A stretch of DNA of 33,486 nt, from positions 1 to 33,486 of the forward strand of contig JAEUNX010000082.1 of assembly GCA_016791025.1 (NCBI GenBank), written 5' to 3'. Shown one piece after another: positions 8,467-16,447 of this stretch. The notes beneath the pieces were generated by a model that searched no databases, was not told the origin of the DNA, and saw only the letters and a program-made list of their open reading frames with translations. Numbering within the stretch: the first letter of the stretch is position 1; each line of letters opens with the position of its first letter. The DNA is from Zoogloeaceae bacterium. GTDB lineage: Bacteria > Pseudomonadota > Gammaproteobacteria > Burkholderiales > Rhodocyclaceae. The translations under genes were made by a program, and so were the position numbers.

Positions 8467-10745
8467 CCACCTGGAGCCTGGATGGCGATGTTCGCGCTGG
8501 CCCCCACCGCTATCCGCAGCGGCACCCCGTCCTTCATGACCGTCACGCCGGAAGCCGAGACGTTGCCATTGCCGCTCGCGTTTGGCCTCACCCGCAAGGA
8601 AAGTTCAGCCACGCCCTGGGACCCTTGAACCGCCAGGGGCACGCTGACCGGACCAGACTGACCCTGGGACACTGCCGGCTCGAAGCGATCGACGTCATAG
8701 TCGATCAATGCCTCGCCAACCTCACCGCCAGGCAGCCCCTCGACCTTCAGCATGATCGAAAAGGTCTCACCGGGTTTCACCCCCGGGGGTGTCACAAAGA
8801 CAGCCTGGGCCAAGGGAAGCGGCTCCGGCACCGCCGGAGTGGGCAGGGCCGGAGCAGCCTGTGCGGCGGGAGCCGCCGCAGCCGGCCCACCGCTGCCACC
8901 CCGCAAACCCAGGGCATTGGCAGCGGTCGGCTTAAGCCGCAAGGGCAGAACCCCCACGTTGGCCTCCGTGCCAGCAGGCTGTTCGGCGCGGGCCACCGCC
9001 GGCGCCACCACGTTGCGTACGATGTGGGGCGTGATGAGGAGGACGATCTCCGTTTTGGTAGAACTGTCTCGATGGGAAGCAAACAATCGCCCCAGCCAGG
9101 GAAGATCCCCAAGACCGGGGAGCCGCGAGGCGCTGCTGCGATCCTCGTCATTGATCAGCCCGGCCAGGACCTGGGTCTCGCCGTTCTTCAGACGCAATAC
9201 GGTGGAGGCGGCCCGGGTGCCCAGCTGGTAGGCCAGGGAGTTGGACGGCCCCGTTACCTCCTTGACGATGTTGGAGACTTCCAACGCCACCTTGATGGCC
9301 ACCTCGTCATCCAGGGTGACCGACGGCTCCACGTCCAGCTTGAGGCCCACATCGAGATAGTTCACCGAGGCCGATACCCCAACGTTGGCGGTGGCGGTGG
9401 TGGTGAACACGGGCAGTTTCTCGCCGATGTGGATCTTGGCCTTTTCGCGATTCTTGACGCGGATCCGCGGATTGGCGAGGAGGCTCGTGTCGCCATCCTC
9501 CTTGCGCAAATTGAGCACCGCCGCCGGATTGGCCACGTAGGGCACCAGGGAGCCAGTATTGCGCAGATTCACCACCCCCGCGGCAAGCGTGCCTCCGGGC
9601 GTGGTGGAAGTGGTGATCCCCGCCGAAGTGGATACCGCCGTGGTCACCGCACCCTGGATTAGGCCATAGCCCACCTGATCGGGGAAATCGATGCCGAGTT
9701 GGAGGAGTTTGTTGCGTGACACCTCCAGCACTTCGACTTCCAGCATCACCTCGGGCTCCGCCACGTCCAGGGAGCCAATCAGACGCTCGGCGAGTCGGAC
9801 TGCCTCCGGAGTGTCCTTCACCACCAGGAGGTTGAGCTTCTCGTCGATGAACACATCCTTGCTCTTCACCAGCTGCTTGACCAGGGTCATGGCCTGCTTT
9901 GCTTCCGAATTGGCCAGGTAGAAGCTGCGGGTGACCAAATCCTGATATTCCTTCTGCTTGGCCGGCGTGGACGGATAGATCAAGACGGAATTGGCATTCA
10001 GGAGCTTGCGTTCGATCTGCTGGGTGGCGGTCAGCAGTTTCAGTACCTCATCCACGGTGCTGTTCCGAACGAAGAGCGTCACCTTGGCCTCGGCCTTCAC
10101 GTCCCGATCGAAGACGAAATTCAACCCTCCTGCCCGCGACAGCGCCTCGAAGACCACCCGTAGAGGAGCGTCGCGAAACTCCAGGGTCACTGGCTTGGCC
10201 AGGGGACCCTGCAGCGCCTGGGGAAGGGGCGGCGCCTTGGCAGCCTGATCGTCGATCTCCCGCAGGAGGGAGCGCGCCTCGGCATTGGCGGGGGATTCGG
10301 CCGCGACTGCCCGGGCCAGGGCCTCCGCGCTGATCCAGTCACCCTTGGTGAATGCCACCCGGGCCTCCTGCAGGCGGGCCAGGCGGCGCTGGTCGCCCAC
10401 CACTTCTTCCAGCCCCGCCCGCCCCCGCGGGTTCTGCGGGTCCACCTGGAGAACCTCGCCGTAGAGCTTGCTGGCTTCCTCCAGCCTTCCCCCCATGCGG
10501 GCGCGCTCCGCTGCGCTGAGGGATTCGGTGACGATCATGTCCCGCTGGCGATAGAAGTAGGCCTTCAATTCGCCATCACTCGGGTGTTCGCGCACCCGCT
10601 GTTCGAGCTGCTTGAGGGCAACCCGGCGATCGCCGGAAGCAAACTCCTGCCGGCTCATTTCCAGGGGACTGGTCGCACAACCGGCCAGGAACACAAGAAG
10701 CGCGGCGGCCAAAGGGCGAGGCATGAAAGGCGGAAAGAAAGTCAT
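8463..10745 (-). CDS. gspD: GspD/MshL-like secretin lipoprotein with C-terminal cohesin-like domain
   Basis: Outer-membrane secretin (760 aa) forming the exit channel of a type II secretion or pilus-like machine. The N-terminus has a lipobox (VFLAGC, Cys23), then TPR-like repeats to about residue 165. An STN-type domain (VTLEFRDAPLRVVFEALSRAGG) and N1 repeats follow. The secretin core includes ETQVLAGLINDEDRSS, LPGLGDLPWLGRLF and TEIVLLITPHIVR. An Ala/Pro linker then leads to a cohesin-like tail of about 115 residues (TPPGVKPGETFSIMLKVEG, ALIDYDVDRFEPAV). That tail is not part of classical GspD. ATGA overlaps join the gene to both neighbours. The lipobox could allow outer-membrane targeting without a GspS-type pilotin. 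The tail identification is from pattern, less certain than the secretin. Confidence 0.93.
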   Translation of the reverse strand: MTFFPPFMPRPLAAALLVFLAGCATSPLEMSRQEFASGDRRVALKQLEQRVREHPSDGELKAYFYRQRDMIVTESLSAAERARMGGRLEEASKLYGEVLQVDPQNPRGRAGLEEVVGDQRRLARLQEARVAFTKGDWISAEALARAVAAESPANAEARSLLREIDDQAAKAPPLPQALQGPLAKPVTLEFRDAPLRVVFEALSRAGGLNFVFDRDVKAEAKVTLFVRNSTVDEVLKLLTATQQIERKLLNANSVLIYPSTPAKQKEYQDLVTRSFYLANSEAKQAMTLVKQLVKSKDVFIDEKLNLLVVKDTPEAVRLAERLIGSLDVAEPEVMLEVEVLEVSRNKLLQLGIDFPDQVGYGLIQGAVTTAVSTSAGITTSTTPGGTLAAGVVNLRNTGSLVPYVANPAAVLNLRKEDGDTSLLANPRIRVKNREKAKIHIGEKLPVFTTTATANVGVSASVNYLDVGLKLDVEPSVTLDDEVAIKVALEVSNIVKEVTGPSNSLAYQLGTRAASTVLRLKNGETQVLAGLINDEDRSSASRLPGLGDLPWLGRLFASHRDSSTKTEIVLLITPHIVRNVVAPAVARAEQPAGTEANVGVLPLRLKPTAANALGLRGGSGGPAAAAPAAQAAPALPTPAVPEPLPLAQAVFVTPPGVKPGETFSIMLKVEGLPGGEVGEALIDYDVDRFEPAVSQGQSGPVSVPLAVQGSQGVAELSLRVRPNASGNGNVSASGVTVMKDGVPLRIAVGASANIAIQAPGG

Positions 10746-11236
10746 GGGCGTGAAGTCGGAAGAGTCTGCCGCTGCTGGAGCGGCAAATAGGTGAATTCGA
10801 TGGCCTGATCGCTGACCCGTTCGATCCGGTAGCGCCCGCCGAGCTCATCACCCGCCCGGACCATCATGACCTGGGTCCCCTCCATGAGGAAGACTGAGCG
10901 CTCGCCCTGATCTTCCACGGCACCCACGAATCGGTACGGCAAGGGAGGTGCCTGGGGCTTGGGCGGGGGAGGAGGCGGCGGCGGGGGTGGCTGGAAACTG
11001 CGGGGTTTGAAGAATTGCTTGAGCTCAGGCAGACCTGGACGCGGATCTTCCAAGCTGGCCAGGGTCAGCGGGGCCACGGAAGCAGGCGACGCCTCTTTGC
11101 GGGGCATCGCGTCGTTGCCCCGCCGGGACGGCGGCGGCCCTGCCGGCCCCCCCTCCTCCAACGTGCTCGCCCACCAGGTGGCGCCCAGGGTGGCGGCCAG
11201 GGCCACGATAAGGATCTGGCTGCGGCGGGGAATCAT
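10742..11236 (-). CDS. PilP/GspC-like inner-membrane periplasmic protein with ten-proline run
   Basis: Bitopic protein (164 aa) with one N-terminal membrane segment (ILIVALAATLGATWWAS), a long Pro-rich periplasmic linker and a small C-terminal domain (YRFVGAVEDQGERSVFLMEG, VRAGDELGGRYRIERV). That domain resembles the HR/PilP fold that links the inner-membrane platform to the secretin. Ten consecutive prolines occur near residue 87, a sequence expected to need EF-P for translation. The ATG overlaps the upstream stop codon as ATGA, and its own stop overlaps the secretin start. I recall automated annotations calling such genes 'secretion system X translation initiation factor', probably a mislabel caused by the proline run. 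Position and topology support PilP/GspC; sequence identity is not decisive. Confidence 0.78.
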   Translation of the reverse strand: MIPRRSQILIVALAATLGATWWASTLEEGGPAGPPPSRRGNDAMPRKEASPASVAPLTLASLEDPRPGLPELKQFFKPRSFQPPPPPPPPPPKPQAPPLPYRFVGAVEDQGERSVFLMEGTQVMMVRAGDELGGRYRIERVSDQAIEFTYLPLQQRQTLPTSRP

Positions 11237-11793
11237 GTCCCCTCCCGCACGTAGACCGCGAGGCGAACCTCGATGTCGGCGTCGGCCGTATCGGTGGCGT
11301 CACGCTTGAGATTGAGGGTCTCGAGCCCCACCTCCGGCATGGTCGCCAACACCTCGCCAAGCCAGGCATACACCTCGTCAAAACCACCACTTACCGGCAA
11401 GGAAAGTATCACCCGTCGCAGGCGGGTAGAAACATCCCGACTTTCGCGAACATCCGCGCGACTCACCTCGACCCCGTGGGCCTCCGCGAGTTCGTGAACC
11501 CGCTGCAGTCGACCGGGCAGAGTTCCCTGGGTCGGGAAATGCTCATAAAAGGCGATGAGACGCTGTCGCTCGGAGCGATGATCCGCCTCCGGAAGTGCCG
11601 CGATCCGCAGGAGCCTGGCACGCTCGGCCACCAGGGCCTCGCGCCGCAACGCCTGGTCCCGTTCGACCGAGATGGCAAAGGCGGCGGAAAATGCGAGGAG
11701 TCCGGCCCCGACCGCGCCGGCCCATCCGAGGCGATGAAGCGCCCGAACAATGCGGCCGCGCAGGACGGTCCAGCCCCCAGCCCCGGCGGTCAC
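11233..11793 (-). CDS. PilO/GspM-like inner-membrane platform protein
   Basis: Bitopic protein (186 aa): a short basic cytoplasmic N-terminus, one membrane helix (GWAGAVGAGLLAFSAAFAI), a charged coiled-coil (VERDQALRREALVAERARLLRI) and a C-terminal ferredoxin-like region (RVILSLPVSGGFDEVYAWLGEVL). This is the layout of PilO, MshJ or GspM. I chose the GTG at 11793, which forms a GTGA overlap with the upstream stop codon like the other junctions here. A GTG at 11808 would add only five residues. It sits between the PilN-like and PilP-like genes, the order seen in type IV pilus operons. Assigned mainly from topology and order. Confidence 0.78.
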   Translation of the reverse strand: MTAGAGGWTVLRGRIVRALHRLGWAGAVGAGLLAFSAAFAISVERDQALRREALVAERARLLRIAALPEADHRSERQRLIAFYEHFPTQGTLPGRLQRVHELAEAHGVEVSRADVRESRDVSTRLRRVILSLPVSGGFDEVYAWLGEVLATMPEVGLETLNLKRDATDTADADIEVRLAVYVREGT

Positions 11794-12347
11794 GGGTGGC
11801 CCTCCCACTGGGCCACGGCGTTGAACTGAACCAACTCCACAGCACCGATGGTCACCATTTCGTAACCCACCACCTGCACATGACCCAGGCTCGGACTGCC
11901 CTCCAGATGAGCCACATAGTCGAAGACCGCCGGCAGGGATTTGGCCTCGCCCCGCAGCCGAACCAAGCCTCTGGCCCCATCGACCTCCACCGCCAGGAGG
12001 GCCAAACGGTCATCCTCAGCACCATCCAGATCCTGAAATACTGCACCCCAGTCCGCGCGGAGCCGCCCAGCAAGCGTGAGGGCCGGCAGCCGCTCCTGTT
12101 CCGATACGCTGACTTGCGGGGCGCCGACCGCCACGGGAGCCTCCACGGAGCGCCGAACCTCACGTCGCAGTCGCTCGACGATGGCATCGCGGTCCGCCAG
12201 ATCCGCTTCGCCCTGGCGCCATTGCAGAATTTCCGTACCAGCGGCCCCCAGACCGATGGCAAGGAGCGTCCAGCCCAGGACACCGGGCCTGGGCCGCCGG
12301 CCGGAAAAATCCAGTTCGAGGGGCGGCGGAGGCGCGCGCCGGCTCAC
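11790..12347 (-). CDS. PilN-like inner-membrane platform protein
   Basis: Bitopic protein (185 aa) with a Pro/Arg-rich cytoplasmic N-terminus containing PPPPLELDFSG, similar in position to the conserved NLLP-type tail by which PilN binds PilM. A membrane helix (GVLGWTLLAIGLGAAG) follows, then a coiled coil (DRDAIVERLRREVRRS) and a small C-terminal domain (LLAVEVDGARGLVRLRGEAKS) with a PilN/GspL fold pattern. I chose GTG at 12347 because it makes a GTGA overlap with the upstream stop codon. An ATG at 12377 would lengthen it by ten residues and overlap the upstream gene more. Function is inferred from order and topology. Confidence 0.75.
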   Translation of the reverse strand: MSRRAPPPPLELDFSGRRPRPGVLGWTLLAIGLGAAGTEILQWRQGEADLADRDAIVERLRREVRRSVEAPVAVGAPQVSVSEQERLPALTLAGRLRADWGAVFQDLDGAEDDRLALLAVEVDGARGLVRLRGEAKSLPAVFDYVAHLEGSPSLGHVQVVGYEMVTIGAVELVQFNAVAQWEGHP

Positions 12348-13027
12348 GACGCATCTCCCAGGAGGCAGGCCGTCCACCCCGCCGGAACGGTGAGCGCCCG
12401 CGCCGAATACACCACGCCCCCGTCCGTCGGGACTTCGGCCGCCGCCAGCATCAATGCCAAGGCACAGCTTGGATCACCATCGACCGCCTGGCTCCGCAGC
12501 CCCAGCCACATCCCGTTCTGCCAGATCCCCATGGTGCTGCGCCCCGGGCGCCACCAGACCAACGCCCCGTGCGGGGCCGCCAGTTGTCGCCGCCGTCGAT
12601 TGAACAATTCGCAAAAGGCGCCCTGAATGCTTTCGATTCGCCACCGCTGAGTTGCCGCGAGGCTCCTGATCGACGCCAGGAGGGCCGCAGGCATCGCGCA
12701 GACCACGGCCGGATGCGGGGGGACCTCCTGATCGACCTGCCACTGCCATTCGGGGGTCCCGATCCCGTGCACCTCGCGCAATCGATGGGCCACATAGGCA
12801 GCCTGCTCGCGGCGCCCCCCGACTCCGACGGGCCAACGAATCAAGGCGTAGCGCAGCAGGGCATCGTCCAACACCACCCGGCAGCGCGTTCCCCGGGGCA
12901 ACCACCCCAAGGGCACGCCAGCCAGGGCCGCACTCAGGTCTCCCGCCAGGGCATGGGATTTCCCCGCCGCGGCCAGAGCACCGGGCCCAAGATGAAGGGT
13001 CTCGGCCCTAGCCCAGAAGGGTGACAC
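12344..13027 (-). CDS. Hypothetical protein in the PilM/GspL position
   Basis: Soluble protein (227 aa) without membrane segments, encoded between gspE and the PilN-like gene. This is the slot of the actin-like cytoplasmic protein PilM or the cytoplasmic half of GspL. Visible features are CRVVLDDALLRYALIRWPVGV, AAYVAHRLREVHG and a Trp-rich segment WQWQVDQEVPPHPAV. They recall the first subdomain of GspL/MshI, but I see no clear nucleotide-binding motif. The start is probably GTG at 13027, overlapping gspE by 20 bases with AGGA about eight bases upstream; no ATG exists in frame nearby. I do not recognise it by sequence alone. The functional guess is from context. Confidence 0.65.
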   Translation of the reverse strand: MSPFWARAETLHLGPGALAAAGKSHALAGDLSAALAGVPLGWLPRGTRCRVVLDDALLRYALIRWPVGVGGRREQAAYVAHRLREVHGIGTPEWQWQVDQEVPPHPAVVCAMPAALLASIRSLAATQRWRIESIQGAFCELFNRRRRQLAAPHGALVWWRPGRSTMGIWQNGMWLGLRSQAVDGDPSCALALMLAAAEVPTDGGVVYSARALTVPAGWTACLLGDAS

Positions 13028-14669
13028 GGTTCAATTCCTGCAAGGTGGTCTGCCCCTGGGCGACCAGATCACTGGCGGCCTGGCGCAGGCTGAGAAATCC
13101 CCGACGCCGCGCCGCGTCCTTGACACTGCGGATCGGCGCGCGGGAAACGATCAACTCGCGGATTTCATCATCGAGGATCAACACTTCGGCCACCGCCCGC
13201 CGGCCACGGTAGCCGGACCCTCGGCAATGGCCGCAACCATGCCCGGCACGGAAATCATAGTGAGCGACATCGCCGAGTTCGGAGGCGGCAAGCAGATCCG
13301 GATCCGGCGCGACCGCCTCGGTGCACTGGGGGCAGTTGATACGAACCAGCCGCTGCGCCACCACCCCGTTCAACGCGGCCACCAGGTTGTACGGGTCGAT
13401 GCCCATGTGCATGAAACGGCCAATGACATCGAACACGTTGTTGGCATGGACCGTGGTGAACACCAAGTGGCCGGTAAGGGCCGCCTGGACGGCGATCTCA
13501 GCGGTCTCCGGGTCGCGGATCTCGCCCACCATGATTTTGTCCGGATCATGGCGGAGGATCGAGCGCAGGCCCCGCGCAAAGGTGAGGCCCTTCTTTTCAT
13601 TGACCGGGATCTGCAGCACCCCCTGGAGTTGATACTCCACCGGATCCTCAATAGTGACGATCTTGTCGAGCCCCTTGTTGGTCTCTGCCAAGGTGGCGTA
13701 GAGGGTCGTGGTCTTGCCGGAACCGGTGGGTCCGGTAACCAGCAGCATGCCGTAGGGCTCTGAGGCCATGCGGCGCAGGGTCTGGCGGATTTGGGGATCA
13801 AATCCAAGGGTTTCCAGGGACAGGCCACTCATCTCCCGGGAGAGGTGCTCCTTGTCGAGGATCCGCAGCACCGCGTCCTCGCCGTGGATGCTGGGCATGA
13901 TGGACACCCGGAAGTCGATTTCCCGCCCCCCTGCGGCGGCCTTGAACCGCCCATCCTGGGGCACCCGGCGCTCGGCGATGTCGAGCTCGGCCATCACCTT
14001 GATGCGGGAGATGGCCTGTTCTGCCAACTCCTGGCCCTGCACCCCTCCCACCCGGGTAAGAACGCCATCGACCCGGTACTTGATCACCAGACCGGAGGGG
14101 ATGCATTCGAGATGGATGTCGCTGGCACCCTGCTTGAGGGCGTCGTACAGCGTGGAATTGACCAGCTTGACCACCGGACTGGCGTCGGCGCTAATCCGCT
14201 TGAGCGACAGATCCTCGACCCCCTCGGCGGCGCCACGCTCATCCCGGGAATCCGTCAACCCGGCGGCGCGGCGAACCTCGTCCTCGTGCCGGGCGAGGAA
14301 GGCGGCCAGATCGTCCCGGTCCGCCACCGCCACCGTGAAGCTCTCCGCCCAACGCCCCCCGGCCCCATCGATGAGATCGGCGTCGAAGGGATTGGCCACC
14401 ACCAGGAGCAAGCCTCCGGATTCGTCCCGCAGGGCCACGCACTCCCGCGCCAGAGCGGCCTCGAAGGTCAGCGCGCCAAAATCCGGCGACAGGGCCATGA
14501 GCCGACCGTGGCCAAGGGCCGGCAGGCCGCAGGCTGCCGACAGGCGGGCGAGCCGCTTTCCGGGGTCGGCTTCCAGTCGCGCCAGGCCGTCGAGGAAGCG
14601 CCCCTCCGCCCGGGCCTGCAACAACTCCTGGGCGGAAAAGGGGGGGAGATCCGCAAGGGCCGTGGTCAC
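13008..14669 (-). CDS. gspE: GspE-type secretion/pilus assembly ATPase
   Basis: Cytoplasmic hexameric ATPase (553 aa) that drives pseudopilus assembly. The N-terminal part (residues 1-150) matches the T2SSE N-domain pattern. The catalytic half contains ASDIHLECIPSG, RVDGVLTRV, Walker A GPTGSGKTTTLYATLAE (Lys near 319), the Asp box TIEDPVEYQLQGVLQIPVN, Walker B ILRHDPDKIMVGEIRDPETAEIAVQAALTGHLVFTTVHAN, and a zinc-binding tetracysteine pair (CPQC and CGHC) near the C-terminus. I chose GTG at 14669, which overlaps the gspF stop codon as GTGA. An upstream start at 14780 would run deep into gspF. The zinc motif separates it from PilT-type retraction ATPases. Confidence 0.95.
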   Translation of the reverse strand: MTTALADLPPFSAQELLQARAEGRFLDGLARLEADPGKRLARLSAACGLPALGHGRLMALSPDFGALTFEAALARECVALRDESGGLLLVVANPFDADLIDGAGGRWAESFTVAVADRDDLAAFLARHEDEVRRAAGLTDSRDERGAAEGVEDLSLKRISADASPVVKLVNSTLYDALKQGASDIHLECIPSGLVIKYRVDGVLTRVGGVQGQELAEQAISRIKVMAELDIAERRVPQDGRFKAAAGGREIDFRVSIMPSIHGEDAVLRILDKEHLSREMSGLSLETLGFDPQIRQTLRRMASEPYGMLLVTGPTGSGKTTTLYATLAETNKGLDKIVTIEDPVEYQLQGVLQIPVNEKKGLTFARGLRSILRHDPDKIMVGEIRDPETAEIAVQAALTGHLVFTTVHANNVFDVIGRFMHMGIDPYNLVAALNGVVAQRLVRINCPQCTEAVAPDPDLLAASELGDVAHYDFRAGHGCGHCRGSGYRGRRAVAEVLILDDEIRELIVSRAPIRSVKDAARRRGFLSLRQAASDLVAQGQTTLQELNRVTLLG

Positions 14670-15838
14670 TGAATGCTTTCCGCCAACTGAAAGATCGGTA
14701 GATACATCAACACGACAATGCCACCAATGGCGCAACCGATGAACAGCATCAACAGGGGCCCGAAAAGCCGAGTCAGCCACTCGACTTCCCGGGCGGTATC
14801 TTCTTCGTGGAATTCCGCGGATCGGGTCAGCATTTCACCCAGATTGCCCGCCCGCTCGCCCACCTCCAGCATCCGCAAGGCCACGGGCGTGGTGAGGCCT
14901 CGCTCGGCCATAGTAGTGGCGAATCCCCGGCCCTCGCGGATCCGGTCGATGGCCGCATCGAGGCTCACTCGCAGGATCGGCGAAAGGAGCCCCGCCACCA
15001 TGCCCAGGGCCGTCACCACCGGGATGCCCCCGGACAGCAGCATGCCGAGAGTGCGATAGAACCGCGCGAGCTGAAAAACCCGCAGGCGCTCACCGATCAT
15101 GGGCGCAAACCACAACCGCCGCCCAATCGCCGCCCACACCGCCTGATTGCGGGCCACCACCACCGCCAGGGCCAGCACCACCACAAACAGCAACGTCATG
15201 CCCCAGACATGGGCCTCGACGAACTTGCCCCATTCGAGCAACACCATCGACAACCAGGGAAGATCCCCCTGGACATCCTCATAAATATGGGAAAAACGGG
15301 GCACAACATACCCCAGCAGGAACATCACCACCAAACCGCCCACCCCCAGCAACAGCGCCGGGTAGATCGCCGCACTGATGAGCTTGCTTCGCAGGCTTTC
15401 AACCTGCTGCTGGTAGGCGATGAAGCGCGCTACCGCCTGGTCAAGGTCGCTGGTGCGCTCTGCCGCACGAATCATGGCGACATAGAGTTCGGGGAATCCG
15501 GGTGCCTCTTCCAGGGCACTGGAGAGGGTTCGTCCTTCGCGCAAGGCCTTCAACATAGCCTGAAGAATGCCCCGAGCGCCTGGGCGGTTTTCCTTTTCGG
15601 CCAGCGCGGCCACCGCCTCGGCGAGAGGGATTCCCGCCCGCAATAGGGCCAGCAATTCCTGATTGAAAAGCAGCAACGGGAAGCGGGCCCGCGCCCGGGT
15701 CCGGTCACCACCCCGGATCGAAAGCACCGCCAAACCGCGGGCCAGGGCCAGATTCCGCGCCTCCGCTTCGGATCCAGCCTCGATTTCGGTTTCAACGATC
15801 GCGCTGCCCCCGGACAGCGCTCGCACCTGGAAGCGCAT
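14666..15838 (-). CDS. gspF: GspF-type inner-membrane platform protein
   Basis: Polytopic inner-membrane protein (390 aa) at the base of type II secretion and type IV pilus machines, where it couples GspE to pseudopilus assembly. It carries two tandem T2SSF domains. The first holds FNQELLALLRAGIPLAEAVAALAE and the second ARFYRTLGMLLSGGIPVVTALGM, and each is followed by hydrophobic helices (YPALLLGVGGLVVMFLLGYVVPRF and LLMLFIGCAIGGIVVLMYLPIF). It starts nine bases after the gspG stop codon and overlaps gspE by four bases. Length and domain order are normal for GspF. Confidence 0.95.
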   Translation of the reverse strand: MRFQVRALSGGSAIVETEIEAGSEAEARNLALARGLAVLSIRGGDRTRARARFPLLLFNQELLALLRAGIPLAEAVAALAEKENRPGARGILQAMLKALREGRTLSSALEEAPGFPELYVAMIRAAERTSDLDQAVARFIAYQQQVESLRSKLISAAIYPALLLGVGGLVVMFLLGYVVPRFSHIYEDVQGDLPWLSMVLLEWGKFVEAHVWGMTLLFVVVLALAVVVARNQAVWAAIGRRLWFAPMIGERLRVFQLARFYRTLGMLLSGGIPVVTALGMVAGLLSPILRVSLDAAIDRIREGRGFATTMAERGLTTPVALRMLEVGERAGNLGEMLTRSAEFHEEDTAREVEWLTRLFGPLLMLFIGCAIGGIVVLMYLPIFQLAESIQ

Positions 15839-15847
15839 GAGGTGCGA

Positions 15848-16276
15848 CTACCAGTTGGTGATGTCCGCGTTTTCCCCTTCCCCGCCGGGCTGGCCATCCG
15901 GTCCGAAGGAGAAGAGATCGAATTCACCGTGCTCGCCGGGCTGGCGATACTGATAGGGCTTCCCCCAGGGATCTGGCGGAACCGCCTTCTTCAAATAGGG
16001 CCCCGCCCAACGCGCATCCCCCGGGGATACCTGAAGAGCCTGAAGTCCTTGTTCAGTAGAAGGATAGCGGCCCACATCGAGCCGATACTGGTCGAGGGCC
16101 TTTTCGAGGGCGTCAATCTGGGCCCGTGCCGTCTTGATCTCCGACTTGCCAATCTGCCCAAAAAACCGCGGCCCGACATAACCGGCAAGGAGGCCAATGA
16201 TGACCATCACCACCAAAAGTTCCAGCAGGGTGAAACCTCGCGAATGGCGGAGAGGGCTTAATGTTGACGGCAACAT
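15848..16276 (-). CDS. gspG: GspG-type major pseudopilin
   Basis: Major pseudopilin (142 aa). A basic leader ends RHSRG, followed by FTLLELLVVMVIIGLLAGYV with Glu5 of the mature protein. The soluble domain has the GspG hallmarks LDQYRLDVGRYPSTEQGLQAL, GPYLKKAVPPDPWGKPYQYR and a C-terminal loop rich in Gly/Asp (LFSFGPDGQPGGEGENADITNW), where calcium is bound in GspG. I chose ATG at 16276, giving a 14-residue leader. An ATG at 16312 would give a longer leader, and neither has a strong Shine-Dalgarno. It is the first gene of the ten-gene block. The closest sequence match to classical T2SS in the cluster. Confidence 0.93.
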   Translation of the reverse strand: MLPSTLSPLRHSRGFTLLELLVVMVIIGLLAGYVGPRFFGQIGKSEIKTARAQIDALEKALDQYRLDVGRYPSTEQGLQALQVSPGDARWAGPYLKKAVPPDPWGKPYQYRQPGEHGEFDLFSFGPDGQPGGEGENADITNW

Positions 16277-16352
16277 GGCGGATCCCGAGTCAGTGGGCGA
16301 ACGAGGTGTCATTGTGACGGGCAAGTTTAGCAGCCCCCGCCACATATGCCGA

Positions 16353-16381
16353 TGCCGACCCCGATGCCGCGGGCGTCGGCA
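16353..16381 (-). other. Imperfect hairpin in the leader upstream of gspG
   Basis: TGCCGACCCC (16353-16362) pairs with GGGCGTCGGCA (16371-16381) with one bulged base and an eight-base loop. It lies between the tolC terminator and the gspG start, in the likely 5' leader of the secretion operon. No T-run follows on either strand. A role in leader structure is possible but not shown. The rest of the 171-base gap shows no gene. Confidence 0.3.
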
Positions 16382-16404
16382 CGTCATGGCTCACGCGAAC
16401 CCGG

Positions 16405-16440
16405 AAAACAAAACCCGGCGAATTACCTAACCGACCGGGA
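16405..16440 (-). terminator. Rho-independent terminator of the tolC-family gene
   Basis: Read on the minus strand just after the TolC stop codon, CCCGGT and GCCGGG form a six-pair stem (one G-U) around a 14-base loop, followed directly by TTTTGTTTT. The stem arms lie at about 16434-16439 and 16414-16419 and the T-rich tract at about 16405-16413. It would separate the outer-membrane channel transcript from the gspG operon downstream on the same strand. Confidence 0.6.
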
Positions 16441-16447
16441 CGACCAG

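Noticed and set aside
11595-12626. 343-codon plus-strand frame in the secretion block
   Set aside because: It is antisense to the PilN/PilO-like genes, which have overlapping starts and sensible topology; the plus-strand product is low-complexity.
13768-14742. Long plus-strand frames antisense to gspE
   Set aside because: gspE has every catalytic motif, and the antisense products are Ser/Arg/Pro-rich with no domain.
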